Below are positions 35,135 to 43,845 of a DNA stretch of 49,684 nucleotides, in pieces. The DNA is taken from the NCBI GenBank assembly GCA_030427125.1, contig JAUHXF010000007.1:1-49684 (forward strand), read 5' to 3'. This DNA is from a bacterium (lineage in GTDB: Bacteria > Patescibacteriota > Saccharimonadia > Saccharimonadales > SZUA-47). How positions within the stretch are numbered: position 1 is the first letter of the stretch; the number at the start of each line of letters is the position of its first letter. A program made the position numbers and the translations under genes. The notes beneath the pieces were generated by a model, which was given only the letters and a program-made list of their open reading frames with translations, searched no databases and had not been told where the DNA came from.

Positions 35135-37954
35135 TTATGAACAACCGGTTGTTGAACCGCATGTCGTACATACATAACAGCTACCAGATCGTTGCGTTTG
35201 GTTGCCGCAGCTATAACACATAGGTGCTTGCTCAACGCTCGCGCTGCTTGTAGTAGGTGCTACTGTTCGCTGCTTCTCTACTTTTGGTGCTTCACTCACC
35301 GTCGCTGGTCGTTGCTGTTCAAGAACAGGCGACTCAACCGGTGCAACCTTTGGTGCTTCGACAGCATCTACTAGCGTCGTCTGCTCCATCGGCATATCGT
35401 CGATTGAAGCAAGACCTAGCTCGAGTCGGTCATCAAAGCTAAGATAGCTTAATGCTAATCGTCTAAAAACGTAGTCAATGAGCGATGTTGCTGTTCGGAT
35501 ATCTGCATCATCGGTAATACCTGCTGGCGCAAAGGAGACACTAGTAAGTCCTTTGACATAGGTCTTCAATGGAACTCCGTGCTGCAAGCCAAAGCTGACT
35601 GCTCTACCGAATGACTCCATAAGACCTGAGAGTGTTGAACCCATCTTTGCTGTGTTGATGAATAGCTCACCAGGTCGACCATCATCATACTCACCAACGG
35701 TAAGGTAACCGTGACAGTCCCCTACTTGGAATGAGAATGTCTTTGAATTCCGTACCTTTGGTAGTTTCTCTCGTATACCTGAGCCACTAGTGATTCTTTC
35801 ATTTACCTGTTGAACAGTCTGCTCAACTGTTGCTGCAGTCTTTTTCTCTTCTTCTGAACCTTCTTTTTTCGCCATAGATAGTGGCTGTGCAACCTTACAG
35901 TTGTCTCGATAGATTGCAACGGCTTTAAGACCAAGCTTCCATGAGAGCAGGTGCAGCTCTTCTATGTCTTCGACAGATGCTTCTTCTGGCATATTTACGG
36001 TCTTCGAGATAGCTCCCGATAGGAATGGTTGCACCGCACCCATCATGCGCACGTGACCTTCATAGTGGATTGGGTTATCACCCATTGAGCAAGCAAACAC
36101 TGGCACATGTTCTTTTTTGAGATGAGGGGCGCCAAGGATACTCTTTTCTGTATCGATATAGTCGACAATATCGTCAACCTGCTTCTTTGTATAACCAAGA
36201 ACCTTTAGTGATCTAGGCACTGTCTGGTTAACGATAGACATCGTTCCACCACCGACAAGCTTCTTCACCTTCACAAGGCCGAGATCGGGCTCAATACCTG
36301 TGGTGTCACAGTCCATCATGAGGCCAATCGTGCCTGTCGGAGCAAGCACTGACGCCTGTGAGTTTCGTACACCAAATCGCGTACCAAGCTCTACTGCCTC
36401 GTCCCATGCAGCGGATGCTGCACTCAAGAGCTCCTCTGACACAAGTGTTGCATCAATGTTTGAGACTGCATCTCGATGCTTACTAAGTACACGAATCATT
36501 CCCTGCTTGTCTTTCGTGAATCCTGCGAATGGACCAACTCGATTAGCAATCTTTGCACTTGTTGCATAGGCATGACCTGTCATGAGCGCTGTGATGGCGG
36601 CGGCTTGTGCGCGACCCTCTGCTGAATCGTACGGGAGCCCTTGAGCCATTAATAGTGCACCGAGGTTTGCGTACCCAAGGCCAAGCTCACGATATGCTCG
36701 AGCATTCTTGCCAATTGTCTCTAACGGATAGTCAGAGTAGCCGACGAGAATTTCTTGACCAGTAAATACTAGTTCAACAACATGCTTGAATTCTTCAACA
36801 TTAAATGTGCCATCGTCACGAAGGAACTTGAGAAGATTGATGCTCGCGAGGTTACATGCCGAATTATCAAGGTGCATGTACTCAGAACATGGGTTTGATC
36901 CGTTAATCCGACCGGCGTTCGGTGTTGTGTGCCAGTCGTTAATAGTAGTATCAAACTGAAGACCAGGATCAGCACATTCCCATGCAGCTTCTGCGATTTG
37001 TCGCCAAATATCACGCGCTTTTACCTTCTTGTATGATTTGCCATCCGCAACTCCACGTAGATCCCAGTCAGTATCGTTCTCAACAGCTTCCATAAACTCA
37101 TCAGTCACACGCACAGAGTTGTTCGCGTTCTGATATTGCACAGAAAAGATGTCTTTTCCGTCGAGGCTCATGTCAAAACCAGCCTCTTCGAGTACACGTG
37201 CTTTTCGCTCTTCAACAGCCTTACACCAGATAAACTCTTCAACATCTGGGTGGTCAACGTTCAAGATAACCATCTTTGCAGCACGACGCGTCTTACCACC
37301 ACTCTTGATAGCACCTGCTGAAGCGTCGGCACCGCGCATAAAGCTCAGCGGACCTGAAGCAGTTCCAGCGCTCTTACCAAGCGGTTCATACGATGATCGA
37401 ATTGGACTAAGATTAACACCTGAGCCTGAACCACCCTTGAAGATCATACCTTCATCTTTGTACCAGTTCAGAATTGATCCCATAGTATCTTCGATACCAA
37501 GTATGAAACACGCACTTGCCTGCTGTGCTCGTCCTTCTGCACCGATGTTAAACCATACTGGAGAGTTGAATGAAGCTCGCTGCGTTGCAAGTACATACTT
37601 TAACTCTTCGCGGAATGTTTCAGCTTCGTCATCACTTTCAAAATACCCTTCTTGTACACCTTGTCGTGTGATAGTGTCGACAACACGATTAACAAGTGTC
37701 TTGAGCGAATTTTCTCTCTCATCTGTCCCCGGTGTACCAGTAAAGTACTTTTGAGAGACAATGTTAACGGCGTTTAGTGACCAGCCTTCAGGGAACTCAG
37801 CACCAAGCTGCTCGAATACCTTTTCTCCTGTCATTGGGTTGCTGATAACAGCATCCTTCTTTGTCCATTTTATCTGGTCATACCCCTTTTGACCGTCTTT
37901 TGTGTATTTTCTCGAGAATCCGAGACTCGTTGTTTGTGACATTTTTACCCTCAC
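35135..37954 (-). CDS. nrdJ: Class II (adenosylcobalamin-dependent) ribonucleoside-diphosphate reductase
   Basis: 939 aa; RASFNSPVWFNIG, ACFILGIEDTMGSI, GGSGSGVNLSPIRSSYEPL, NPCSEYMHLDNSACNLASINL, and C-terminal Cys-rich MCYSCGNQTQRSGSCYVCTTCGSTTGCS. Confidence 0.92.
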   Translation of the reverse strand: MRVKMSQTTSLGFSRKYTKDGQKGYDQIKWTKKDAVISNPMTGEKVFEQLGAEFPEGWSLNAVNIVSQKYFTGTPGTDERENSLKTLVNRVVDTITRQGVQEGYFESDDEAETFREELKYVLATQRASFNSPVWFNIGAEGRAQQASACFILGIEDTMGSILNWYKDEGMIFKGGSGSGVNLSPIRSSYEPLGKSAGTASGPLSFMRGADASAGAIKSGGKTRRAAKMVILNVDHPDVEEFIWCKAVEERKARVLEEAGFDMSLDGKDIFSVQYQNANNSVRVTDEFMEAVENDTDWDLRGVADGKSYKKVKARDIWRQIAEAAWECADPGLQFDTTINDWHTTPNAGRINGSNPCSEYMHLDNSACNLASINLLKFLRDDGTFNVEEFKHVVELVFTGQEILVGYSDYPLETIGKNARAYRELGLGYANLGALLMAQGLPYDSAEGRAQAAAITALMTGHAYATSAKIANRVGPFAGFTKDKQGMIRVLSKHRDAVSNIDATLVSEELLSAASAAWDEAVELGTRFGVRNSQASVLAPTGTIGLMMDCDTTGIEPDLGLVKVKKLVGGGTMSIVNQTVPRSLKVLGYTKKQVDDIVDYIDTEKSILGAPHLKKEHVPVFACSMGDNPIHYEGHVRMMGAVQPFLSGAISKTVNMPEEASVEDIEELHLLSWKLGLKAVAIYRDNCKVAQPLSMAKKEGSEEEKKTAATVEQTVQQVNERITSGSGIREKLPKVRNSKTFSFQVGDCHGYLTVGEYDDGRPGELFINTAKMGSTLSGLMESFGRAVSFGLQHGVPLKTYVKGLTSVSFAPAGITDDADIRTATSLIDYVFRRLALSYLSFDDRLELGLASIDDMPMEQTTLVDAVEAPKVAPVESPVLEQQRPATVSEAPKVEKQRTVAPTTSSASVEQAPMCYSCGNQTQRSGSCYVCTTCGSTTGCS

Positions 37955-37987
37955 TTTAATTAGTATATTTTTTAGTTTTTTATATTG

Positions 37988-38102
37988 TTGAGCCCAAAGG
38001 CTCGCGTAACATGCGACACGCTACAGTCTCTCTTGTAGCGAGTTCACTTATGCTAGCTCCCGCAGAGGACCTATCCCCCGCGGCAACCAGCATGGACCTA
38101 CT
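37988..38102 (-). ncRNA. Structured leader RNA candidate upstream of nrdJ
   Basis: Minus-strand helices: AUGCUGG/CUAGCAU (38087-38093 with 38050-38056); CCGCGGGGGA/UCCUCUGCGG with UAGG loop (38083-38074 with 38069-38060); CGCUACA/UGUAGCG (38040-38034 with 38025-38019); GAGCC/GGCUC (37990-38003). G-U pairs only make sense on the minus strand. Confidence 0.6.
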
Positions 38103-38104
38103 TT

Positions 38105-38563
38105 TTACGTTCTTTTTGTCTTGATATCTGATAGCTCTTTTTCAAAACTAGCAAGATCTTTAAACCGTCGATAGACACTAGCAAAACGCACATATGCTAC
38201 TTCGTCTATATCAAAGAGGCGCTTTGTAACCTCTTCACCAATACGACTCGATGGGACCTCTACGTCCCCACACTCATACAGTGACCGCTCTACATCGCTT
38301 ACAAGCTTCTCAACTTGCATGCTAGTTACTGACGTCTTCTCACACGCTCTAAAGACACCGGCTAGGAGCTTTTCACGACTATACAGCTGTCTTGTGCCAT
38401 CGTTCTTGACGATGACAAGCTGCGGCTTCTCTATCCGCTCATACGTCGTAAATCTATTTTGGCATTTAATGCACTCTCGACGTCTGCGGATTGAGTCGCC
38501 TTCTGATACATCACGAGATTCGATAACTTTTGTATCAGTAGCCTCGCATTGATTACATCGCAT
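38105..38563 (-). CDS. nrdR: Transcriptional repressor NrdR
   Basis: 152 aa; MRCNQCEATDTKVIESRDVSEGDSIRRRRECIKCQNRFTTYERIE zinc ribbon plus ATP-cone. Confidence 0.95.
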   Translation of the reverse strand: MRCNQCEATDTKVIESRDVSEGDSIRRRRECIKCQNRFTTYERIEKPQLVIVKNDGTRQLYSREKLLAGVFRACEKTSVTSMQVEKLVSDVERSLYECGDVEVPSSRIGEEVTKRLFDIDEVAYVRFASVYRRFKDLASFEKELSDIKTKRT

Positions 38564-38607
38564 TATTGCTTTTCACTCACTTTCCGTTGGTTTTTGTAAG
38601 GTACATT

Positions 38608-38655
38608 ATGCTATATATAGCGTTTACATATACATACTAACGCTATCTATAGTGT
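38608..38655. promoter_or_regulatory. Two NrdR boxes upstream of nrdR
   Basis: 38608-38623 atgctatatatagcgt and 38640-38655 acgctatctatagtgt; both resemble acaCwAtATaTwGtgt and are offset by 32 bp. Confidence 0.8.
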
Positions 38656-38696
38656 GATTCAATCGTTTTTTAGTTGTATTTTTTATGACGAGAACG

Positions 38697-40046
38697 TCAC
38701 TTTGTCTCTGTTTCGTCTTGCGTTTTTTTGGTTTTGTTCTTTTTAAACCGTCTTAAAAACGAGGGCTTATCGAGCTCAGACTCTTCGTCTGATTGTTCGT
38801 CGCTATTTTTATCATCGTCATCAGATTTTTTTACTTCGTCTTTTTTAGACTTAGCATTATCAGATTTCTCGTCATCAGTATCTTCTTTTTGAGAATCCAT
38901 TGACCAGATACTTGGACCTGTGTCTTCTTTGTCATTAAGCTCACCAAGTGATGCGTCAGAACTTGATACCGTAGCGTCTGACTCAAGATCCATATCAACA
39001 TCTTGAATATCGGCATCTTCTTTCTGAGAAGGGGTTGTAGCAGAACTTGCACTAGTGACTACCGGAGCGGCTGCTGTTGAACGAGCATGATAAGACGCAT
39101 CGAATCCTGTTGCCACAACAGTTACAATCACCTCGCCTTCGACATCATCGTTTATTGTTGCTCCGAAGATAATATTGGCACTTGGATCCGCAGCAGCAGT
39201 AATCGTCTCTGCGGCAGCATTAATCTCATGCATAGCCATGTCTGTGCCACCAATAACATTGAAGAGCACGCCACGAGCACCATCAATTGACACCTCAAGA
39301 AGCGGAGATTCAGTTGCCTGCTTTGCAGCTTCAACTGCACGATTCTCGCCAGAAGCACGACCGATACCCATGAGTGCGCTTCCCGCGTTGCTCATAACAG
39401 CCTTCACGTCAGCAAAGTCGAGATTAATTAGACCATGAACAGTGATTAGATCTGATATTCCCTGAACACCCTGTCGCAGCACGTCATCAGCTACCTTGAA
39501 AGCTTCCAGTAGCGGTGTTTTACGATCAATGGTCTGCAGCAACCGATCATTCGGTACAGTTATAAGTGTGTCAACGTGCTTGCCAAGGCTATCAATAGCT
39601 GTTTCTGCATTCACTTTTCGCTTCTGGCCTTCAAAAGCAAACGGCCGAGTTGCAAATCCAACGACGAGCGCACCGCCTTCATGGGCGATTTGCGCAACTA
39701 CATGACCCGCTCCGCTACCTGTACCACCACCGGCACCAATGGTAACGAACACCATATCGGCACCATCTAAAGCAGCTTTTATCTCGTCCTTCGACTCGTT
39801 TGCTGCCCGCTCTCCAACCGATGGATCTGCACCCGCACCAAGCCCCTTAGTCGTATCTTTACCGATGTGAATTTTTGTAGATGCTTTAGAGTGGTGTAAT
39901 GCTTGTGCATCAGTATTTACGGCGATGAATTCAACACCTTCAACGCCAGCTTCAACCATACGGTTAATAGCTGCGCCTCCGGCACCACCAACACCAACAA
40001 CTTTAATCCTTGCAAACGTCTCTATAGCCGGCGCTACCTGTGGCAT
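38697..40046 (-). CDS. ftsZ: Cell division protein FtsZ
   Basis: 449 aa; [42 protein letters not shown]; acidic, charged C-terminal tail. Confidence 0.95.
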   Translation of the reverse strand: MPQVAPAIETFARIKVVGVGGAGGAAINRMVEAGVEGVEFIAVNTDAQALHHSKASTKIHIGKDTTKGLGAGADPSVGERAANESKDEIKAALDGADMVFVTIGAGGGTGSGAGHVVAQIAHEGGALVVGFATRPFAFEGQKRKVNAETAIDSLGKHVDTLITVPNDRLLQTIDRKTPLLEAFKVADDVLRQGVQGISDLITVHGLINLDFADVKAVMSNAGSALMGIGRASGENRAVEAAKQATESPLLEVSIDGARGVLFNVIGGTDMAMHEINAAAETITAAADPSANIIFGATINDDVEGEVIVTVVATGFDASYHARSTAAAPVVTSASSATTPSQKEDADIQDVDMDLESDATVSSSDASLGELNDKEDTGPSIWSMDSQKEDTDDEKSDNAKSKKDEVKKSDDDDKNSDEQSDEESELDKPSFLRRFKKNKTKKTQDETETK

Positions 40047-40122
40047 ATGTTATGTCTCCTCAAATATCTATAAGAACAGTATAGCGACCGAATATATAAC
40101 TTGCAACAAACCAAAGGAGCTT

Positions 40123-41346
40123 CTAACGATTCTTAAAACGCTTGAACAGAGATGTAATGTTGTCAATCATACCTGAATAATTATTTGGGTGACCCGCTGG
40201 ATGTTGCCCTTCGAGCAGCATGTCAAGAAGCATCAAACCAATTGGTGTCGCAAAACGTAAATCTGCAGCTGCATCAGCCAATCCACCTACTTCTTGCATG
40301 ACACCTATTCGTGCTGGCAGCTCTAATTTCTCTTTTGCGAAATCGTCTAAACCCTTAATCTGCGAAGTCCCACCAGTAAACACGACACCTCCAGGTAATT
40401 TTCGTGAACGATTTGCTCGCTTTAGTTCTTTATCGACGAGCTCAAGCAACTCTTCAATGCGCGCCTCAACAACCATATGCACGTCATCAGCATCAAAAAT
40501 ATGTTGCTTTTTATCATAAGTAACGGATACGGTAGATCGAACGGGCTTCAATATGGATGCGTGTTCTATCTTCACCTTTTCAGCGACATCAAGATCAGTT
40601 TTAAGCCCAATAGCAAGATCATTGGTCACATGTACGCCACCAACTGGTATAACAGCGACATGCTGGACTTCCCCATCTTCAATAATAACGACATTAGTAG
40701 TGCCAGCACCTATATCTATAACTGCAGTACCTGCTTCACGCTGTTGTCGAGTCAACACTGCTTCGGCAGATGCGAGACTTGAAACAGTGCGATGTTTCGG
40801 TGCGACCGAGCCTTTTTCAAGTGCCGACTCAAGCAATCTAAGATTCGGCGTTGCAGCAGTCACGATGTGTGTATCAACTTCGAGTCGCACACCCTGCATA
40901 CCAATTGGATCCTTAATATTATCTTGTCCATCGAGACGATATGCCTTTGGAAACACTTGAATAATCTCCCTGTTCGCTGGGAGCTTCATCACAGCGGCTG
41001 CCTCTTCAACACGCAATCTATCTTCAACTGTTATTTCCCGATTAGCAGCGCTGATTGCGATGACACCTCTAGAGTTAAACCCTTCAACGTGAGCACCATT
41101 AATATTAATGGTGCCACCATTAATATGTCTTCCAGATAATCGCTCAGCATCAGCTAGAGCCTCAGAAATGGCAACAGCGGTTTCCTCAGCATGAGCCACT
41201 ACACCGCGCCGCATGCCGCTATTTTCGACACTACTGTATCCAATAATTTCTGGACGCCCTTGCTCGTCTACACTCCCTACGACAACGCGCACAGCAGAAG
41301 TACCAATATCAATTCCGACAAAATGTGGTGTGTTTGTTTCGCGCAT
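40123..41346 (-). CDS. ftsA: Cell division protein FtsA
   Basis: 407 aa; FVGIDIGTSAVRVVVGS, AVIDIGAGTTNVVIIEDG, GGVVFTGGTSQIKGLDDFA. Confidence 0.93.
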   Translation of the reverse strand: MRETNTPHFVGIDIGTSAVRVVVGSVDEQGRPEIIGYSSVENSGMRRGVVAHAEETAVAISEALADAERLSGRHINGGTININGAHVEGFNSRGVIAISAANREITVEDRLRVEEAAAVMKLPANREIIQVFPKAYRLDGQDNIKDPIGMQGVRLEVDTHIVTAATPNLRLLESALEKGSVAPKHRTVSSLASAEAVLTRQQREAGTAVIDIGAGTTNVVIIEDGEVQHVAVIPVGGVHVTNDLAIGLKTDLDVAEKVKIEHASILKPVRSTVSVTYDKKQHIFDADDVHMVVEARIEELLELVDKELKRANRSRKLPGGVVFTGGTSQIKGLDDFAKEKLELPARIGVMQEVGGLADAAADLRFATPIGLMLLDMLLEGQHPAGHPNNYSGMIDNITSLFKRFKNR

Positions 41347-41400
41347 GACGCTTGCAGTATATCGCTATTGGTTACCTTATAGCAAGCAGTTACCTCTTAT

Positions 41401-42165
41401 TTATCTGGTGAGGATTTCTACGCCATCTTCTGTAATCAAAAGCGTATCTTCAAAGTGCGCAGACTTTGATCCATCGCGAGTACGAATAGTCCAACCGTCT
41501 GGATCAACGACCACACGCCAGTCTCCAAGTGTTGCCATTGGCTCTACTGCAATCGTCATACCTGTTTTCAGAACACTTCCCATGCCTTTAAATCCATAGT
41601 TTGGAATTTCAGGCGCTTCATGTAAATCATGCCCAACGCCATGCCCAACTAACTCGCGAACGATACCCAATCCGTTGTCATCTAGCACTTTTTGGACCGC
41701 AGCGCCGATGTCGCCTGTCCGTGCACCGTTCTTAATGACGTTTATACCCTCGTCAAGCGAGCGCTTTGTATTCTTTACGAGATCTTCTTCTTCCTTCGAG
41801 AGGGCCTTACCACCAACAATAAACGTACGTGCTGCGTCAGTAATCATCCCTCCATACAGAACGCCAAAGTCAAACCCAACAATATCACCTTCTTTAAATG
41901 GCTTATCGGTTGGGATTCCATGTACAACTGCATCATTTATAGATATGCAAACAGACGCAGGAAAATCCGGGACTCCTGGGCCAGCAGGCACGCCTAGAAA
42001 AGCGGGTTTTCCACCCATTTTCTTCAACGCTACACGCGCCATTGCATCAATTTCAACACCAGTTACACCTGGTGCAAGCTTTTGCTCAATTAAATCCAAT
42101 ACACGGCGCAGCATGTCACCGCTCTTTCGAATGGCTTCAATCTCGTTAGCGTTCTTTGGTCGCAC
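41401..42165 (-). CDS. map: Methionine aminopeptidase
   Basis: 254 aa; VSINDAVVHGIP-like CISINDAVVHGIPTDKPFKEGDIVGFDFG, VGHGVGHDLHEAPEIPNYG, GMTIAVEPM. Confidence 0.95.
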   Translation of the reverse strand: MRPKNANEIEAIRKSGDMLRRVLDLIEQKLAPGVTGVEIDAMARVALKKMGGKPAFLGVPAGPGVPDFPASVCISINDAVVHGIPTDKPFKEGDIVGFDFGVLYGGMITDAARTFIVGGKALSKEEEDLVKNTKRSLDEGINVIKNGARTGDIGAAVQKVLDDNGLGIVRELVGHGVGHDLHEAPEIPNYGFKGMGSVLKTGMTIAVEPMATLGDWRVVVDPDGWTIRTRDGSKSAHFEDTLLITEDGVEILTR

Positions 42166-42166
42166 G

Positions 42167-42721
42167 CTACCCTCCTATGCGTAAATCTTCGATGACGCGT
42201 GCGATTCGTGCACGTACTTCTTTTTCCGTACCATTGCCGTCTACTCGTGGTGATGGCACGCCTTGTTTTTCAAAAAAATCAAGAATTGGTTTTGTTGATC
42301 TATCATATTCTTCAAAGCGAGTTTTAATTACAGACTCTGTATCATCCGGTCGACCACGAGCGAGCAAACGCTTAGTAACGACATCCTGGTCCGCCTCAAG
42401 CCTGATAATGCAATCTATTGGCGCATTATGCTTTTCAGTGAACGCCTGCAACCACTCAGCCTGTGCACGTGTGCGTGGAAATCCATCTAGGATAACCTTT
42501 ACCTTACCATCGTGCACGTGCTCCGTAAGAATTGGATCTACCATTTCAAATAACTCTTCGTCAGTAAGTAGTTCTCCCTTATTCATGCGTTCACGCTTTT
42601 CACCGCTGATATGCTGACGCAAAATTTCGCCTGTAGAGATCCATGGATATCCAAGCATGTCAGACAAATGCCTGCCTTGCACACTCTTACCTGCACCAAC
42701 CACTCCCATGAATAGAATCAT
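42167..42721 (-). CDS. adk: Adenylate kinase (family member with atypical P-loop)
   Basis: 184 aa; GVVGAGKSVQGRHLSDMLGYPWISTGEILR, VILDGFPRTRAQAEWL. Confidence 0.82.
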   Translation of the reverse strand: MILFMGVVGAGKSVQGRHLSDMLGYPWISTGEILRQHISGEKRERMNKGELLTDEELFEMVDPILTEHVHDGKVKVILDGFPRTRAQAEWLQAFTEKHNAPIDCIIRLEADQDVVTKRLLARGRPDDTESVIKTRFEEYDRSTKPILDFFEKQGVPSPRVDGNGTEKEVRARIARVIEDLRIGG

Positions 42722-43173
42722 TATGCCGTAATCCTGTCTTTTACGATTTGAGCCAGGAGAGCTCCATCAATGTTATCAGCTTTTGCTTTCACGACACCGA
42801 TTATACGCCCCATGTCTTTCATTGATATATCGCCTTCTAAGGAACTGACCACCTCATCGACCAACTTCTTGACGTCATCTTCGCTCATTTCCTCAGGAAG
42901 ATACTTTTCAATAACCTCTAATTGATATTTCTCAATGTTGGCCCGCTCTTGCTCGCCAGCTTTCTGGTAGACATCCAAAGACTCCTTGCGAGATTTTTGT
43001 TCTTTCTTAAGAACAGCAACTATCTCATTATCTTCCAAACCTTGGTCTCGCTTATTTTCAGCGACCTCTTTAGAGAGAATTGCGCTTTTCAAATCACGCA
43101 GAATACCAACGAGCGGCTTGTCCCCTGCCAACATTGCTGCCTTAAGGTCATCACTCAATTGCTGTTTAAGCAT
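42721..43173 (-). CDS. yqeY: GatB/YqeY domain protein
   Basis: 150 aa; LKQQLSDDLKAAMLAGDKPLVGILRDLKSAI...EKYLPEEMSEDDVKKLVDEV...KDMGRIIGVVKAKA. Confidence 0.9.
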   Translation of the reverse strand: MLKQQLSDDLKAAMLAGDKPLVGILRDLKSAILSKEVAENKRDQGLEDNEIVAVLKKEQKSRKESLDVYQKAGEQERANIEKYQLEVIEKYLPEEMSEDDVKKLVDEVVSSLEGDISMKDMGRIIGVVKAKADNIDGALLAQIVKDRITA

Positions 43174-43182
43174 GCGGCTGAA

Positions 43183-43398
43183 CTACTTCTGTCCGAGTCG
43201 GATTTTCTTGAACTTAACTGCTTTTCGTTCTTTGCGGATAATCGCCTTGTCACGACGGTCTCGCTTGCTCATTGGCTTTTCGAACCGCTGTGTTGCCTTA
43301 ACCTCTGCAAGAACACCTGACTGAGAAACTTTACGCGTAAAACGGCGCAATAAATTCTCAAGAGGTTCTTTTGGATCTTTTTTGCTCACTTGAATCAT
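43183..43398 (-). CDS. rpsU: 30S ribosomal protein S21
   Basis: 71 aa; EPLENLLRRFTRKVSQSGVLAEVKATQRFEKPMSKRDRRDKAI. Confidence 0.85.
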   Translation of the reverse strand: MIQVSKKDPKEPLENLLRRFTRKVSQSGVLAEVKATQRFEKPMSKRDRRDKAIIRKERKAVKFKKIRLGQK

Positions 43399-43444
43399 AG
43401 GATTTCTATTCTACCTCAGTTGACTGTCTTTATCAAGAGTTGTT

Positions 43445-43735
43445 TTAAGGAGTTTGCTGTCTTTTCTGCGCAGCACGCTGTGACTTAAGCACAATACTCT
43501 GTAATTCTTTGAATATTAAAAAGTGCTTATTTGTGTAATACACTTTCGTATTGCCCTGCTTTTCAGAAATAAGGAAGCCAGCTTTCTCGAGTTTTTTTAG
43601 CTCTCGCTGTATATTTCCTGCATCCTCTTTAATAAGCTTTGCAAGGCCCCGTACATGTGTTTTGAAGTCAGGATATTTGGCATAAACAACAACGATTTTG
43701 CGTCTGACCCTTGATGTAATGAATGTATCTAACAT
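43445..43735 (-). CDS. Winged-helix (ArsR-like) DNA-binding protein
   Basis: 96 aa; GLAKLIKEDAGNIQRELKKLEKAGFLISEKQGNTKVYYTNKHFLIFKELQSIV. Confidence 0.75.
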   Translation of the reverse strand: MLDTFITSRVRRKIVVVYAKYPDFKTHVRGLAKLIKEDAGNIQRELKKLEKAGFLISEKQGNTKVYYTNKHFLIFKELQSIVLKSQRAAQKRQQTP

Positions 43736-43845
43736 AAGCCTTTTATTGTTATTAGAACAACGTACATACGAGTATAGCGTTGTCTTGTTTTTGTTGCAAC
43801 ATATTTTTGCATTAATTCATATCAATTGATGAGATACTAGCTAGT

